From a virus, in the IMG/VR virus record IMGVR_UViG_3300017963_000596, positions 1 to 30,713 of that record: a stretch of 30,713 nucleotides of DNA. The stretch is one strand, 5' to 3'. The position numbers and the translations under genes were made by a program. This document shows, piece after piece, positions 15,092 to 23,800 of the stretch (within the stretch, counting starts at the first letter, position 1; each line of letters opens with the position of its first letter). Under the pieces are notes generated by a model that was not told where the DNA came from, made no database searches, and saw only the letters and a list, made by a program, of their open reading frames with translations.

Positions 15092-17340
15092 GATGGATAA
15101 TCATATGCCTGTTTTTGTGCGGGTGCGATGGGTTGGATATGTATAGCGAACTTTACCGGCAGGCAAACCGTGTGCGGACACCAAAGCGGCAAGTGGTAAG
15201 CTGGGGGCCGTTTACCGGCGGGCTTGTCACTGCGCGGGAAGCAGAGCGGTGCAACCGGACAGAGTGCCCGGACCTTCAAAATATGGTGATAGAAACCGAG
15301 CGACTGGTGCGGACGCGGGATGGATTGTCGGCCGTATGCAGCGGGGTTGATGGCACGGTTCTTGCGGTAAAAGACGTTACCGTAAACGGAACAGATTATA
15401 CAATCATCGGCGGTGATGACGGTGGTCTTGTATCTCATTCCGGGACACTTTACAAAAAAGACGGGACAAGCGTAGAGGCGTTTCAGAACGATGCTTACCT
15501 GGCCGGGCCGCCGAGGTTTGCGGCATTCAATGACATGCTGATGATATTCGACAGCGGCATGCTGAAATATTGGGACGGTAAGCCATGGGCAACCGGCGCC
15601 ACATACGAGGTTGTTCTCGGCGCTTATGACGCAGGCATCGGCGCTGACGCCTACCTTGCGGACTATCGTTCGCCGGGGTATGCCGGGATCCGGCAGCCGG
15701 AGGCCCATATCGGTTCGGCTCTCGGGAGCGGGGGCGGGAAATCCGGTGTTGCTGTCGGTGTTTCAATCCCGGAGATAGAGACAACGACCATATCCATCGG
15801 CTTGCCGACGGTAACGGTGTCGCTCGGAAGATGGGGAAACGGATACGCCGGCACGGAAACGCCGGTGACAATAAAGCTGATCAATATCCAGAGCGCGGTT
15901 GAGGTGGACATCGCCGAAGCCGACCTTGTTGACCCCAGCGATCTGCCGCAGATAACCACAGCCGGCGGAACGGACCCGACGGAATATCAGGAATATACAT
16001 ACACCTTTACGACAGCGGATTTGTCCTATACCCCAGGAATGCCCGAAAGAATGGGCATGACATATTTAAACCCAAATTACCTTGTAGCGGTTGAATTCGC
16101 CGGCGGGGATGCGTCAAATTATGTGTATGTCCAGACATACACAATCGATTATTATGGGGTATCCGGGAACAAGTATACTTGGGGCGGTTCGAGCTACGGG
16201 ACAACGGATCCTTATTCAAGAGCCGTCATGAGCGTTCGCAGGAACAGGGCACCGGACGCCATTGACGGAATAGTTCATGCTAACCGGCTGTTTGTCATTG
16301 AGGGACCGGACGGGACACACCCGGACCGGTTGTGGTACAGCGGCGCCGGAAACCCGTTTGACTGGTCCAGCCCAAACAGCGGCGGATATATCGACACCGG
16401 GAAACCCATTGGCGGTATCGCCTCTTTTTACGGGGATGTATGGGTATTCGGCACCACCCGTGATCCGTCGCTGCGGCGCCTGACAGGCGATACGCCGGCG
16501 GAGTATGCCCTTGAAGATACCATGCAGGAGATTGCCGGGCATTACAAAAGCATTGTGACGACCCCGGCCGATGTCTATTTTCTCCATCCGGCCGGCATGG
16601 ATTCCGTTCGGGTGATGCAGGAGTTCGGCGATGTGCGGGCTATAAGCCAGACCATGGCGATCAAGGACGTTGTTACAAGCAATTACGACACCACGGCATT
16701 TGCTGGCTATGACCCCCACAGCGGCCTGGTGCTGCTGAAGCTGAACGATTCAACGGACGATATATATGCGATTCACACCCGGATAAAACTATCCCGGACA
16801 ATCGGTGATATTGTCTATCAGGTTTCTCCTATTGCTAAGTGGGTGCTTAATCTGCCGCAGATATCCGGTAATGATCAATCCCCGACGGCTTTTGGCAGCG
16901 GCGAGGGTTTCGCTTATATCGGGACGGATCAGGGTGCGGTGTATAAGATTGACAACAGCGTTGTGACCGACGCCGGCAACGCCGTCTCCTATAGTTTGAA
17001 GACGGCCTATATGTCAACGCGGTTTGGCGAGATGAACGCAAGACGTGCAAACTTTGACGCGTTCGGGGATGACGGCGGCAGTCTGAGAATCATTTTTTAC
17101 ACGAATCACAGCCGCACGGCGCTGTTTTATCAGGACATAGACCTGCCGACAAGCCTTGTTTCATCCGACCCGGACGACCCTTCCGGCGGGGATGATTTCA
17201 TGCTGAACTTTGACCGGTTCAACGTGAACTTCCCTTTCAGGGCATTGATGATGGAATATTCAAATATCACCTTGAACGGGAATAACCCCATTTATTTTGG
17301 CGGGATATCGGTTCAGGGATTTAACAAGGGGAGTTTGTAG
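15088..17340 (+). CDS. large tail stabilisation/nozzle-type protein, 750 aa
   Basis: A long beta-rich protein with Gly/Asp-turn repeats, especially residues 380-640, in the pattern of beta-propeller or nozzle proteins such as P22 gp10 (472 aa, shorter) and T7 gp12. Key segments are GPFTGGLVTAREAE near 40, HANRLFVIEGPDGTHPD near 400, and GFAYIGTDQGAVYKID near 610. It follows the adaptor gene, as gp10 does. The GTG start at 15088 overlaps the previous stop by 4 bases and yields a short hydrophobic N-terminus with LFLC; a start at Met 15139 would remove it. Nozzle role is inferred from layout and synteny. Confidence 0.7.
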   Translation: MRWIIICLFLCGCDGLDMYSELYRQANRVRTPKRQVVSWGPFTGGLVTAREAERCNRTECPDLQNMVIETERLVRTRDGLSAVCSGVDGTVLAVKDVTVNGTDYTIIGGDDGGLVSHSGTLYKKDGTSVEAFQNDAYLAGPPRFAAFNDMLMIFDSGMLKYWDGKPWATGATYEVVLGAYDAGIGADAYLADYRSPGYAGIRQPEAHIGSALGSGGGKSGVAVGVSIPEIETTTISIGLPTVTVSLGRWGNGYAGTETPVTIKLINIQSAVEVDIAEADLVDPSDLPQITTAGGTDPTEYQEYTYTFTTADLSYTPGMPERMGMTYLNPNYLVAVEFAGGDASNYVYVQTYTIDYYGVSGNKYTWGGSSYGTTDPYSRAVMSVRRNRAPDAIDGIVHANRLFVIEGPDGTHPDRLWYSGAGNPFDWSSPNSGGYIDTGKPIGGIASFYGDVWVFGTTRDPSLRRLTGDTPAEYALEDTMQEIAGHYKSIVTTPADVYFLHPAGMDSVRVMQEFGDVRAISQTMAIKDVVTSNYDTTAFAGYDPHSGLVLLKLNDSTDDIYAIHTRIKLSRTIGDIVYQVSPIAKWVLNLPQISGNDQSPTAFGSGEGFAYIGTDQGAVYKIDNSVVTDAGNAVSYSLKTAYMSTRFGEMNARRANFDAFGDDGGSLRIIFYTNHSRTALFYQDIDLPTSLVSSDPDDPSGGDDFMLNFDRFNVNFPFRALMMEYSNITLNGNNPIYFGGISVQGFNKGSL

Positions 17341-17342
17341 CA

Positions 17343-17888
17343 ATGGCAATGCCGACGATTCAAAGCCAATTTTTAAGCGATGTAAACAAGACATCGAATC
17401 CGGGCAGCCAGGGCCAGGCAGAAAGCGGCATCCTGGATTTTTCAAATATCACGCCCAGCTATTCATACAGCAGAAGCGCAAGCGGGCTGGGGCCGACAGC
17501 GTTCAACCAGTTCAAACCGCTGCTCGGAACCGGGCCTGGGAGCATGCCGGACCTGATTTCCCAATGGGGCGACCGGGCCATGAGCCAATACAAGGTTGGG
17601 CAGGACGATATCATAAACGTCATGAACCAGGTTGCGAACGACCGGGCCGCCAGAGGGATAATGGGCGGCACTGAGGCCCAGAACCTTCGGGCAAACCTGC
17701 TGGGGCAGCTTGCGCAAAGCACGCTCGACAACCGGGCCAATGTGCTGGGGCAGGTGATGGATCTTTCAGCGAGAGCCATGCCGCAGCTTTTGAGCCTGGG
17801 GCAGCGAAGCGACAGTTTTAATTTTAATACAAGCCCGGATGATTACCGCATCATCGCGGACATGATACAAAGCGGGTTTACGGGATGA
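17343..17888 (+). CDS. virion internal or tail-needle-like protein, 181 aa
   Basis: An Asn/Gln/Ser-rich protein with helical stretches, for example DRAMSQYKVGQDDIINVMNQ and the Ala/Leu/Arg-rich section after residue 100. It lacks signal peptide, metal or catalytic motifs. It sits two bases after the tail nozzle gene and overlaps the next by ATGA. The composition resembles phage proteins that are packaged or ejected. No family recognised. Confidence 0.6.
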   Translation: MAMPTIQSQFLSDVNKTSNPGSQGQAESGILDFSNITPSYSYSRSASGLGPTAFNQFKPLLGTGPGSMPDLISQWGDRAMSQYKVGQDDIINVMNQVANDRAARGIMGGTEAQNLRANLLGQLAQSTLDNRANVLGQVMDLSARAMPQLLSLGQRSDSFNFNTSPDDYRIIADMIQSGFTG

Positions 17889-18034
17889 CGGAACCCATAT
17901 GCGAAATATGCGGGGCGCCCATGGTGATAGACGAATGGGGCGGATGGTACTGGACCTGTTTTTCATGCGGCGCAATCGGCCGGCTGGCGACTTATGAGGA
18001 AACCGACCGGCAGCAGGAAAGGCTTCAGGGCTAA
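17885..18034 (+). CDS. 49-aa zinc-ribbon protein
   Basis: Starts within the preceding stop (ATGA). Two Cys pairs, CEICG and CFSCG, separated by 16 residues including DEWGGWYW, form a rubredoxin-like zinc ribbon. The tail is charged (EETDRQQERLQG). Very small phage zinc ribbons of this type are common but mostly uncharacterised. It is one of at least four mini zinc-binding proteins in the window. Confidence 0.65.
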   Translation: MTEPICEICGAPMVIDEWGGWYWTCFSCGAIGRLATYEETDRQQERLQG

Positions 18035-18037
18035 AAT

Positions 18038-18442
18038 GTGGACAAGCTGCTTGATTTGTTTGTTGAGTACAACAAAAAATATAAGGAGCTATTTCAAATT
18101 GTTTATACAGCGCTTGGCGGGCTTGTCGGCATCATTCTCTATCGTGAGCGTAAGAAGTACAAAGAAGGCACGGACGCGGCAAAGGTAGCAGAGAACGAGA
18201 AAAGAATAAAAGTGATCGGGGATAAAGTTGAAGATTTGGAGGACAAGATTTCATCGATAACCGCTAATGTCCGGTCATGCCAGAGCGCCCGGCCGCAGTT
18301 GATGGCGCCGATAGAGGCCCGGATAAACGAAATGGAGAAACGCTTAATTTTCATGCTTGAATCCAACCGGGAAGCGGCAAAACGCGAGAAAGAGCATGAA
18401 GTTGCTATGCTTATGAAGGAAATTGAAAGGATGGTGAAATAA
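18038..18442 (+). CDS. membrane-anchored coiled-coil protein, 134 aa (spanin- or holin-like candidate)
   Basis: Residues about 18-37 form one hydrophobic span (LFQIVYTALGGLVGIILY) followed by a basic patch RERKK and about 95 residues of charged coiled coil with heptad Leu/Ile/Met positions and a lone Cys. This N-in, single-span plus coiled-coil design is like the inner-membrane subunit of spanins (Rz), but it also fits a tail-associated membrane protein. It starts with GTG at 18038; an overlapping ATG at 18036 is in another frame. No endolysin is visible in this window, so a lysis role is only a possibility. Confidence 0.6.
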   Translation: MDKLLDLFVEYNKKYKELFQIVYTALGGLVGIILYRERKKYKEGTDAAKVAENEKRIKVIGDKVEDLEDKISSITANVRSCQSARPQLMAPIEARINEMEKRLIFMLESNREAAKREKEHEVAMLMKEIERMVK

Positions 18443-19482
18443 TGCCGAGCATGGGCGGCAGTGGAGATTATGGCGGAGATGATGTCAGCGGGACCGGCAT
18501 TGGCGGCGGCATCGGCGGCGGTGAGAACAGTAGGGCCGGGTATGGCGGTTTCGGCGGGCTTGGCATCGGGAACCCAGGGAGTTATGGAGGGATTCAGAGC
18601 GTCGGTGCGCCCGGTTTTTCCGGTGGTTATGGGTCTGACGGCGGGGCTTACCAGTCGAACGAGGGTGCGCTTCAATCGTTGTATGATTCTTTGTATGCCG
18701 TTCAGCAGACCCAGGGGATCCCGAAGCTGGCAAAGGCGGCGCTTCCGACGCTGCTATCTGCAATGGGGATTCCGTTCGGCGGGGTGATGACCATGGGGCT
18801 GGATAAGATAGCGGGAACCGTCGGCAAACGGAACGCGACTCTTGACGCCATGCGCGAAGCGGGGGTTACGGATGAGCAATTAGCCGATATGTTCGGGCGT
18901 TCGCCTGTAAGCACGTTTGGCAGTGACAGCCCAGCCATGTGGGGCAGTGATTGGCAGGGGCAGACATTTGTCGGGATGCCCGGCGGCTCCGGTAGCGGAG
19001 ACGCCGGCGGTGCTGTGGACGCGGCCCCCGGATCAACGGCCGGCGCTACCGGCGGCCTTGCGGATGACTGGCGGGCGTTCGAAGACAAGTTTATGGGGCT
19101 GGGTGATCAGATAATGTCTGATTACCAAAACCGCATGAGCGGGCTGCCTCAGTTGGATTTAAAGCTTCCGGGACGAATGGGCGGCGGCAACGTGCCGCTT
19201 GCGCCGGGCAAATGGGCGGCCATGGCCGGCGATCAGGCCCGGGTTGAAGGCGGGATAATGGACCGGATGGCGGAGGCGGGCGCAATGGGCATCGGCGGCC
19301 GGCAGGATATATGGCGGACCAAAGAGCAGATCGAGAATCAGATAAACATGCAGAACCGGGCAATAGACGCCAATGAGCCGAGCGCGTGGGAAAGCTGGGC
19401 GCCGGTAGTTGCCTCCGGCGTCGATACGATTTTCAATACGGACTGGGGCGAAGTCGCGGATACCATCGGCGGCTGGTTTTAA
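18442..19482 (+). CDS. Gly/Ala-rich virion protein, possible DNA ejection protein
   Basis: 346 aa. The first 75 residues are almost entirely Gly, Ser, Tyr and Asp (disordered). A hydrophobic helical section (residues 90-130) contains the run AKAALPTLLSAMGIPFGGVM, and Met/Gly/Ala/Gln-rich segments follow. The C-terminal helices have WRTKEQIENQINMQNRAI. Such unstructured, Gly-rich, amphipathic proteins next to very large internal proteins are typical of podovirus ejection complexes. It overlaps the preceding gene by one base and the next by TAATG. Inferred class only. Confidence 0.6.
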   Translation: MPSMGGSGDYGGDDVSGTGIGGGIGGGENSRAGYGGFGGLGIGNPGSYGGIQSVGAPGFSGGYGSDGGAYQSNEGALQSLYDSLYAVQQTQGIPKLAKAALPTLLSAMGIPFGGVMTMGLDKIAGTVGKRNATLDAMREAGVTDEQLADMFGRSPVSTFGSDSPAMWGSDWQGQTFVGMPGGSGSGDAGGAVDAAPGSTAGATGGLADDWRAFEDKFMGLGDQIMSDYQNRMSGLPQLDLKLPGRMGGGNVPLAPGKWAAMAGDQARVEGGIMDRMAEAGAMGIGGRQDIWRTKEQIENQINMQNRAIDANEPSAWESWAPVVASGVDTIFNTDWGEVADTIGGWF

Positions 19483-19691
19483 TGGGGGGCATCGAAGACC
19501 TGACCGTTATGTTGAATGATTTGGCGATACTGCGGGAGCAGGAGCATGAAGACAACGGCCGGAGGCTAAGAGGCGCAATTGACTTTGAAACATATATCCG
19601 AAACCGGAGTCACCGGCGGAAGACGATGGAACATATTGTTGACGCCATGATTGAAATTAAGCGGACGGGTTTGACGGATTTGAAAGGTTGA
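19482..19691 (+). CDS. small helical protein, paralogue A, 69 aa
   Basis: Starts inside the previous stop (TAATG). Residues 13-62 contain LAILREQEHEDNGRRLRGAI, then DFETYIRN, a basic turn and a second helix ending with a VDAMIEIKR-type segment: two helices with a basic turn. The next gene is a close copy. There is no recognised family. The basic surface and size would fit an oligomeric virion or nucleic-acid-binding protein. Confidence 0.65.
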   Translation: MGGIEDLTVMLNDLAILREQEHEDNGRRLRGAIDFETYIRNRSHRRKTMEHIVDAMIEIKRTGLTDLKG

Positions 19692-19725
19692 TTTTTTAGC
19701 GGTGCTGTCTTGGCGGATATCGCGG

Positions 19726-19896
19726 ATGATAGACCACCTGGCGATTCTCAGGAACCAGGAGCGTGAGGACAGCGCCCGGATGCAGCGCGGCGCAATTGAT
19801 TTTGAAACTTACAGAACCGCCCGGAACGGCAGAAGGAAGGATATGGAACAGATTGTCGATGCCATGGTTAATTTAAAGCGTCAGGAAGAGGGGTAA
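19726..19896 (+). CDS. small helical protein, paralogue B, 56 aa
   Basis: Tandem duplicate of the previous gene: both share LAILR-x-QE-x-ED, then RGAIDFETY and a Q/H-IVDAM helix, with about 60 percent identity in the shared core by eye. I chose the ATG at 19726, aligned with the conserved core and preceded by GGATAT. A GTG at 19702 would add eight residues. A 34-base non-coding gap separates the pair, unlike the overlaps elsewhere in the operon. Confidence 0.6.
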   Translation: MIDHLAILRNQEREDSARMQRGAIDFETYRTARNGRRKDMEQIVDAMVNLKRQEEG

Positions 19897-19900
19897 CAGA

Positions 19901-20812
19901 ATGGCTGATGGTCTTGAAGGTCTTGCAAGGTTGATCCCACAGGCGATGGCGGCGGCCGGGAACAGCCCCGCTGGCGTTCGCAATGTGATTGCGCAGCAGC
20001 AGCAGATGGACGACCGCCGTGAGCAGGAGAATCAGCGTGAGCGGCTTCGTGCGTTCGGCCGGGAGATTTTCAGCGGCCAGGCGGGCGGCGGCGCGACGCC
20101 TGAAACGATATTTGCGGCAGCGCAGAAGTACAGCATACCACCGGGGCAGGCCATGAAGCTGGCCTCTGATTTTATGGCGTTCCGGCAGGCCCGGCGGCAG
20201 GCAGAGATGGGGCCGGAGGTCAGCGTTTCAACGCCGATGGAAGGCGGCGGCTATGTTCGCCGGCGCATGCCCCGGGTTCAGGCAAGCCAGTACACGGCGC
20301 AGACACCCGGCTCGTTTATTGGTGAACTCTACGGGCGGCCTGCGCCCCAGCGCCCGATACAAGACCCGTTCAGAGCAAGCAAGCTGGGGATCTTCGACAC
20401 CCGGTCAGGTAAGATCGTATCGCGGGCGCCGATTGGCGGCGGTGGCGGCGGCATGCCGAAACCGAGGATGTTAAACATTTACAGGAAGACACCTGAAGGC
20501 GGCATTGTTTCAGCGCAGGTGCCTGAAAATCAATACCCCTATTATGCAAAGGACGGGTGGCAGTTCGGGGAGTTGAAACCGGCAAGGACGGACCCGAAGC
20601 CGGCCGGCGGCTTGAGCGATAATTCGGTGATACAGAATATCCGTGAAACCGTTTTGATGGGCGGCGGTAATGCATCGGATGCGGATGCGAAGATATACCA
20701 ATATTTTGAAGCGAAGAAACGCAACGGCGGCGACCGTGAGGCGGCGCTGATGGAAGTTATGGCGCCGCCGGCACAGGCGCCCGCCGACAATGATCCGTTA
20801 GGGATTCGATAA
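19901..20812 (+). CDS. Gln/Arg-rich virion protein, 303 aa
   Basis: The N-terminal 100 residues form long polar helices rich in Gln, Arg and Ala (QQQQMDDRREQENQRERLRA), followed by a helix FAAAQKYSIPPGQAMKLASD. The C-terminal part is Pro/Gly-rich with beta turns, and the stop overlaps the start of the giant gene (TAATG). Composition resembles internal virion proteins. Its adjacency to the 1658-aa protein suggests both are packaged and ejected together. No domain recognised. Confidence 0.6.
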   Translation: MADGLEGLARLIPQAMAAAGNSPAGVRNVIAQQQQMDDRREQENQRERLRAFGREIFSGQAGGGATPETIFAAAQKYSIPPGQAMKLASDFMAFRQARRQAEMGPEVSVSTPMEGGGYVRRRMPRVQASQYTAQTPGSFIGELYGRPAPQRPIQDPFRASKLGIFDTRSGKIVSRAPIGGGGGGMPKPRMLNIYRKTPEGGIVSAQVPENQYPYYAKDGWQFGELKPARTDPKPAGGLSDNSVIQNIRETVLMGGGNASDADAKIYQYFEAKKRNGGDREAALMEVMAPPAQAPADNDPLGIR

Positions 20813-23800
20813 TGAATTTTTCGGACGTTCGGAAGCAATACCCGCAATATGATGATTTGGATGACGCGGCCCTGGCAAAGGGGCTGCACCAGAAATTCTA
20901 TTCAGACATGCCGTTTGATGATTTCGCGGCGCGGGTCGGGTACGCTCCTCAGCAGAAGTCTCCGTGGCTTGCCACATTACGGGAGCGGGTGACGCCCGAC
21001 CCGTCGTTTGAAGATGACGTTGACGCCGGCGGGATTGGTATTGACCCGGATACGGCGAAGCAGTCGGCGGAATCGATGACCCGGATTGGTGGCGCATTGG
21101 CCGGCGGGTTGGCTGCTTTTCCTGCGGGCGGCCTTGCGGGTGCAGGGAGGTTGATCGGTGAGGACGTTAAGGATGCATATACGGCGCTGGCTGGCGGAAG
21201 GGCGGATTTTAACGGCAATTTGGGCAAGGCTGCCCATACGGTGGAAGCTGTGGCTGGCCTGCCGAATCGGCTTTTAAAGACCGAAGGAGAGCAAAAGGCC
21301 CTTGAGACGATCATGAAGCCCATGGAATGGGTGGAGAACGCGGGGCGGTTTTACGGGGATGCGGTATATAATGCCACAGGTGACCCCAACCTTGCGGCGA
21401 CAGCAAAAACGGTGTTTGAAGCGATAAGTTTTCTGGGCCTTCCTGAAATGAAGGCGAAGCTGATAAAATCCGCTAGGGCAGGAAAAGCGGCGGAATTGCA
21501 GCGGGCCACCACAGAGGCCGTGGATATATTGAATGAGATCGTTGCCGGTGAAAAAGCGATAAGAAGAGGGCAGAAGCTAAAAACAAAAAAACAAGAAGTG
21601 ATTTCTGCGCTTGAAAAATTGCAGTCAGAGCCACGGAGACTTGCGCAATTATCTGAAATTGAGCGCAGGTTAAAACTAAGGAATTATATACCTAAAGAAA
21701 AATCCGGTCAGTTCCCGGCAAAATCAGCCCGTGAATCATACGAGGCTTTTGCAACGCAAGACCCAAGGATTAAGGCGGAGATAGAGGCAAGCCGAATCCC
21801 TGAACTTGAACGGATGCGCCGGCAATATGAAGAGGCCCAGCGTCAATATGAGCAAATAAGGGACTATATACCACCGGAAGAAACCGGGCAGTTTCCGCAA
21901 AAACCAGCCCGTGAATCATACGAGGCTTTTGCAACGCAAGACCCAAGGATTAAGGCGGAGATAGAGGCCCGACAACGGCCGGAGCTTGAGCGCCTGCGCG
22001 AGCAGATTGCGGAGCGGGACGCCCGAGGCGAATATGCCGACATGATCCGTCAGGCGGAAGAACGCCAGCGCATAGAGAACGCGGCAGAGTACGGAACACA
22101 GCCAAGGAGTTTATTCGGAGGAACCCGGCAGGAACCAGCGACATTTACTGACCCGATCCGGCCGGAGCGCCAACAGGCGCTTAATATAACCAGGGCGGCG
22201 GAACCAGCCGCCCCAACACAAACACCTGCGGCACCTCTCCCCAAAGCCGGTGTGCCGGCGGCCGCCCCGACGACGGGCAACCTCCCCCAGAGGGGCGGCC
22301 GCCAAACCCGACCGGCATATACACGAGGCCCGACAACCATCGGCGGCGCTATCCGCCAGTTCACCGGCGGCAAGGGGATCAGTCGCCGTGGTGTCCGGCT
22401 CCATGCGGGGAATGATATTTTCAGGAACCTGCCCCAAGAAGCGCGGATGGCAATCAAAAACGGGGGCGTTTCCCTGGATTTGGTTGAAGACTATCTAAAG
22501 CGGGAAGGCTATCTCTACCCTGAACAGGATCTCATTGAAGTGCTTCGGCAGGAACCGGGCGCAATGGGCTTCGGAAAGATCGCGGTTGAAGGCGAACGGT
22601 CACCCGGCCAGCGGATGCGACCGGAAGAGCAGCGGGTGTTAAACGAACCCGAATATGACCCGGCATGGGATGAAGTAAAAACCCAGGCCGACATTGACGC
22701 CCTGAACGAGAAAAGCGGACAATCCGTATTCGATTTTTTCGAGCAGAAAGCGCGAGAGCGGCAGGAACAGAAAGCACCATCTAAAGAATTACCCAAAGAA
22801 AAACCCTGGATAGAACAGGTAAAAGAGCGGAGAGAAACGAATAGGGCGAAATACGAAGCAGAACCAAATATGACAGCACAAGAGAAAAACGTGATGTCTG
22901 ATATTGACAGACAAGATATCATCGAACCTGAGCGAGCTGGCGTAGCCGTTACCAAAACTTTTCTTCCTGAAAAGGCCACAGCAAAATATTTTAATAAAGA
23001 AAAGACATTAAAACAAAACATAAAAGATTTAGGCTATGGACTTCAGAAAAGGAAATTAAATAGATATGGAACCACGATCAATGAAGTTATTGACAAAAAT
23101 GGTAAGGTAAAAACAAGGGGAGAAGCTGAAACCGTAAGTAATTGGTTAAAGAGAAAACATGGTTTAGCCGAAAAAGATAACCCAATAAAAAAATTATTTA
23201 ATGATCAAAGCGGCTCTATAAAAATAGACCCAATAAGCGCAAAAGACCGCCATCTTCAAAGAATCGCCGACGATGAAGTGCTGAAAAAAGTTCACGGCAT
23301 GATCGGATACAATGAAAAACAAACCGCCATGGGCGATATCTGGGTGGGCGGCATGGAGAAGATGATTGACCGGTTTGACGCGCTGGGCCGGGAGAAGGGA
23401 AGGGCGCTGAACCCCATCGATAAAATGGGCCTGCCGACATCCGAGGCGCACAAGGCGGCGCTGCGGTTCAACAGTTATAAGGATGTGACGGCCATGAAGT
23501 TCAATGAACTGGCCAAGGCCATCCCCCCAAGCGTCCGTCAGGAACCGCTTATTTTCTCGGATTATGTGAATGCCCACCGGGCAAAAACACGGGCGGCGCG
23601 GGGGCTTAAGAACCCGAATAAGGTCACACTCGATGACGCGAACGCGGCCATTGCCGCATGGGAAAAGAAATGGACGGACGGTGGGCGGCCTTTGAAGGCT
23701 TTGAAAGACGGGTATGATGCGTTTCAGAAGTGGGCAGACAGGAATATTCTCCGGGATATGGTTGATGCCGGCATTATATCCAAAGAACGATACAGAGAAA

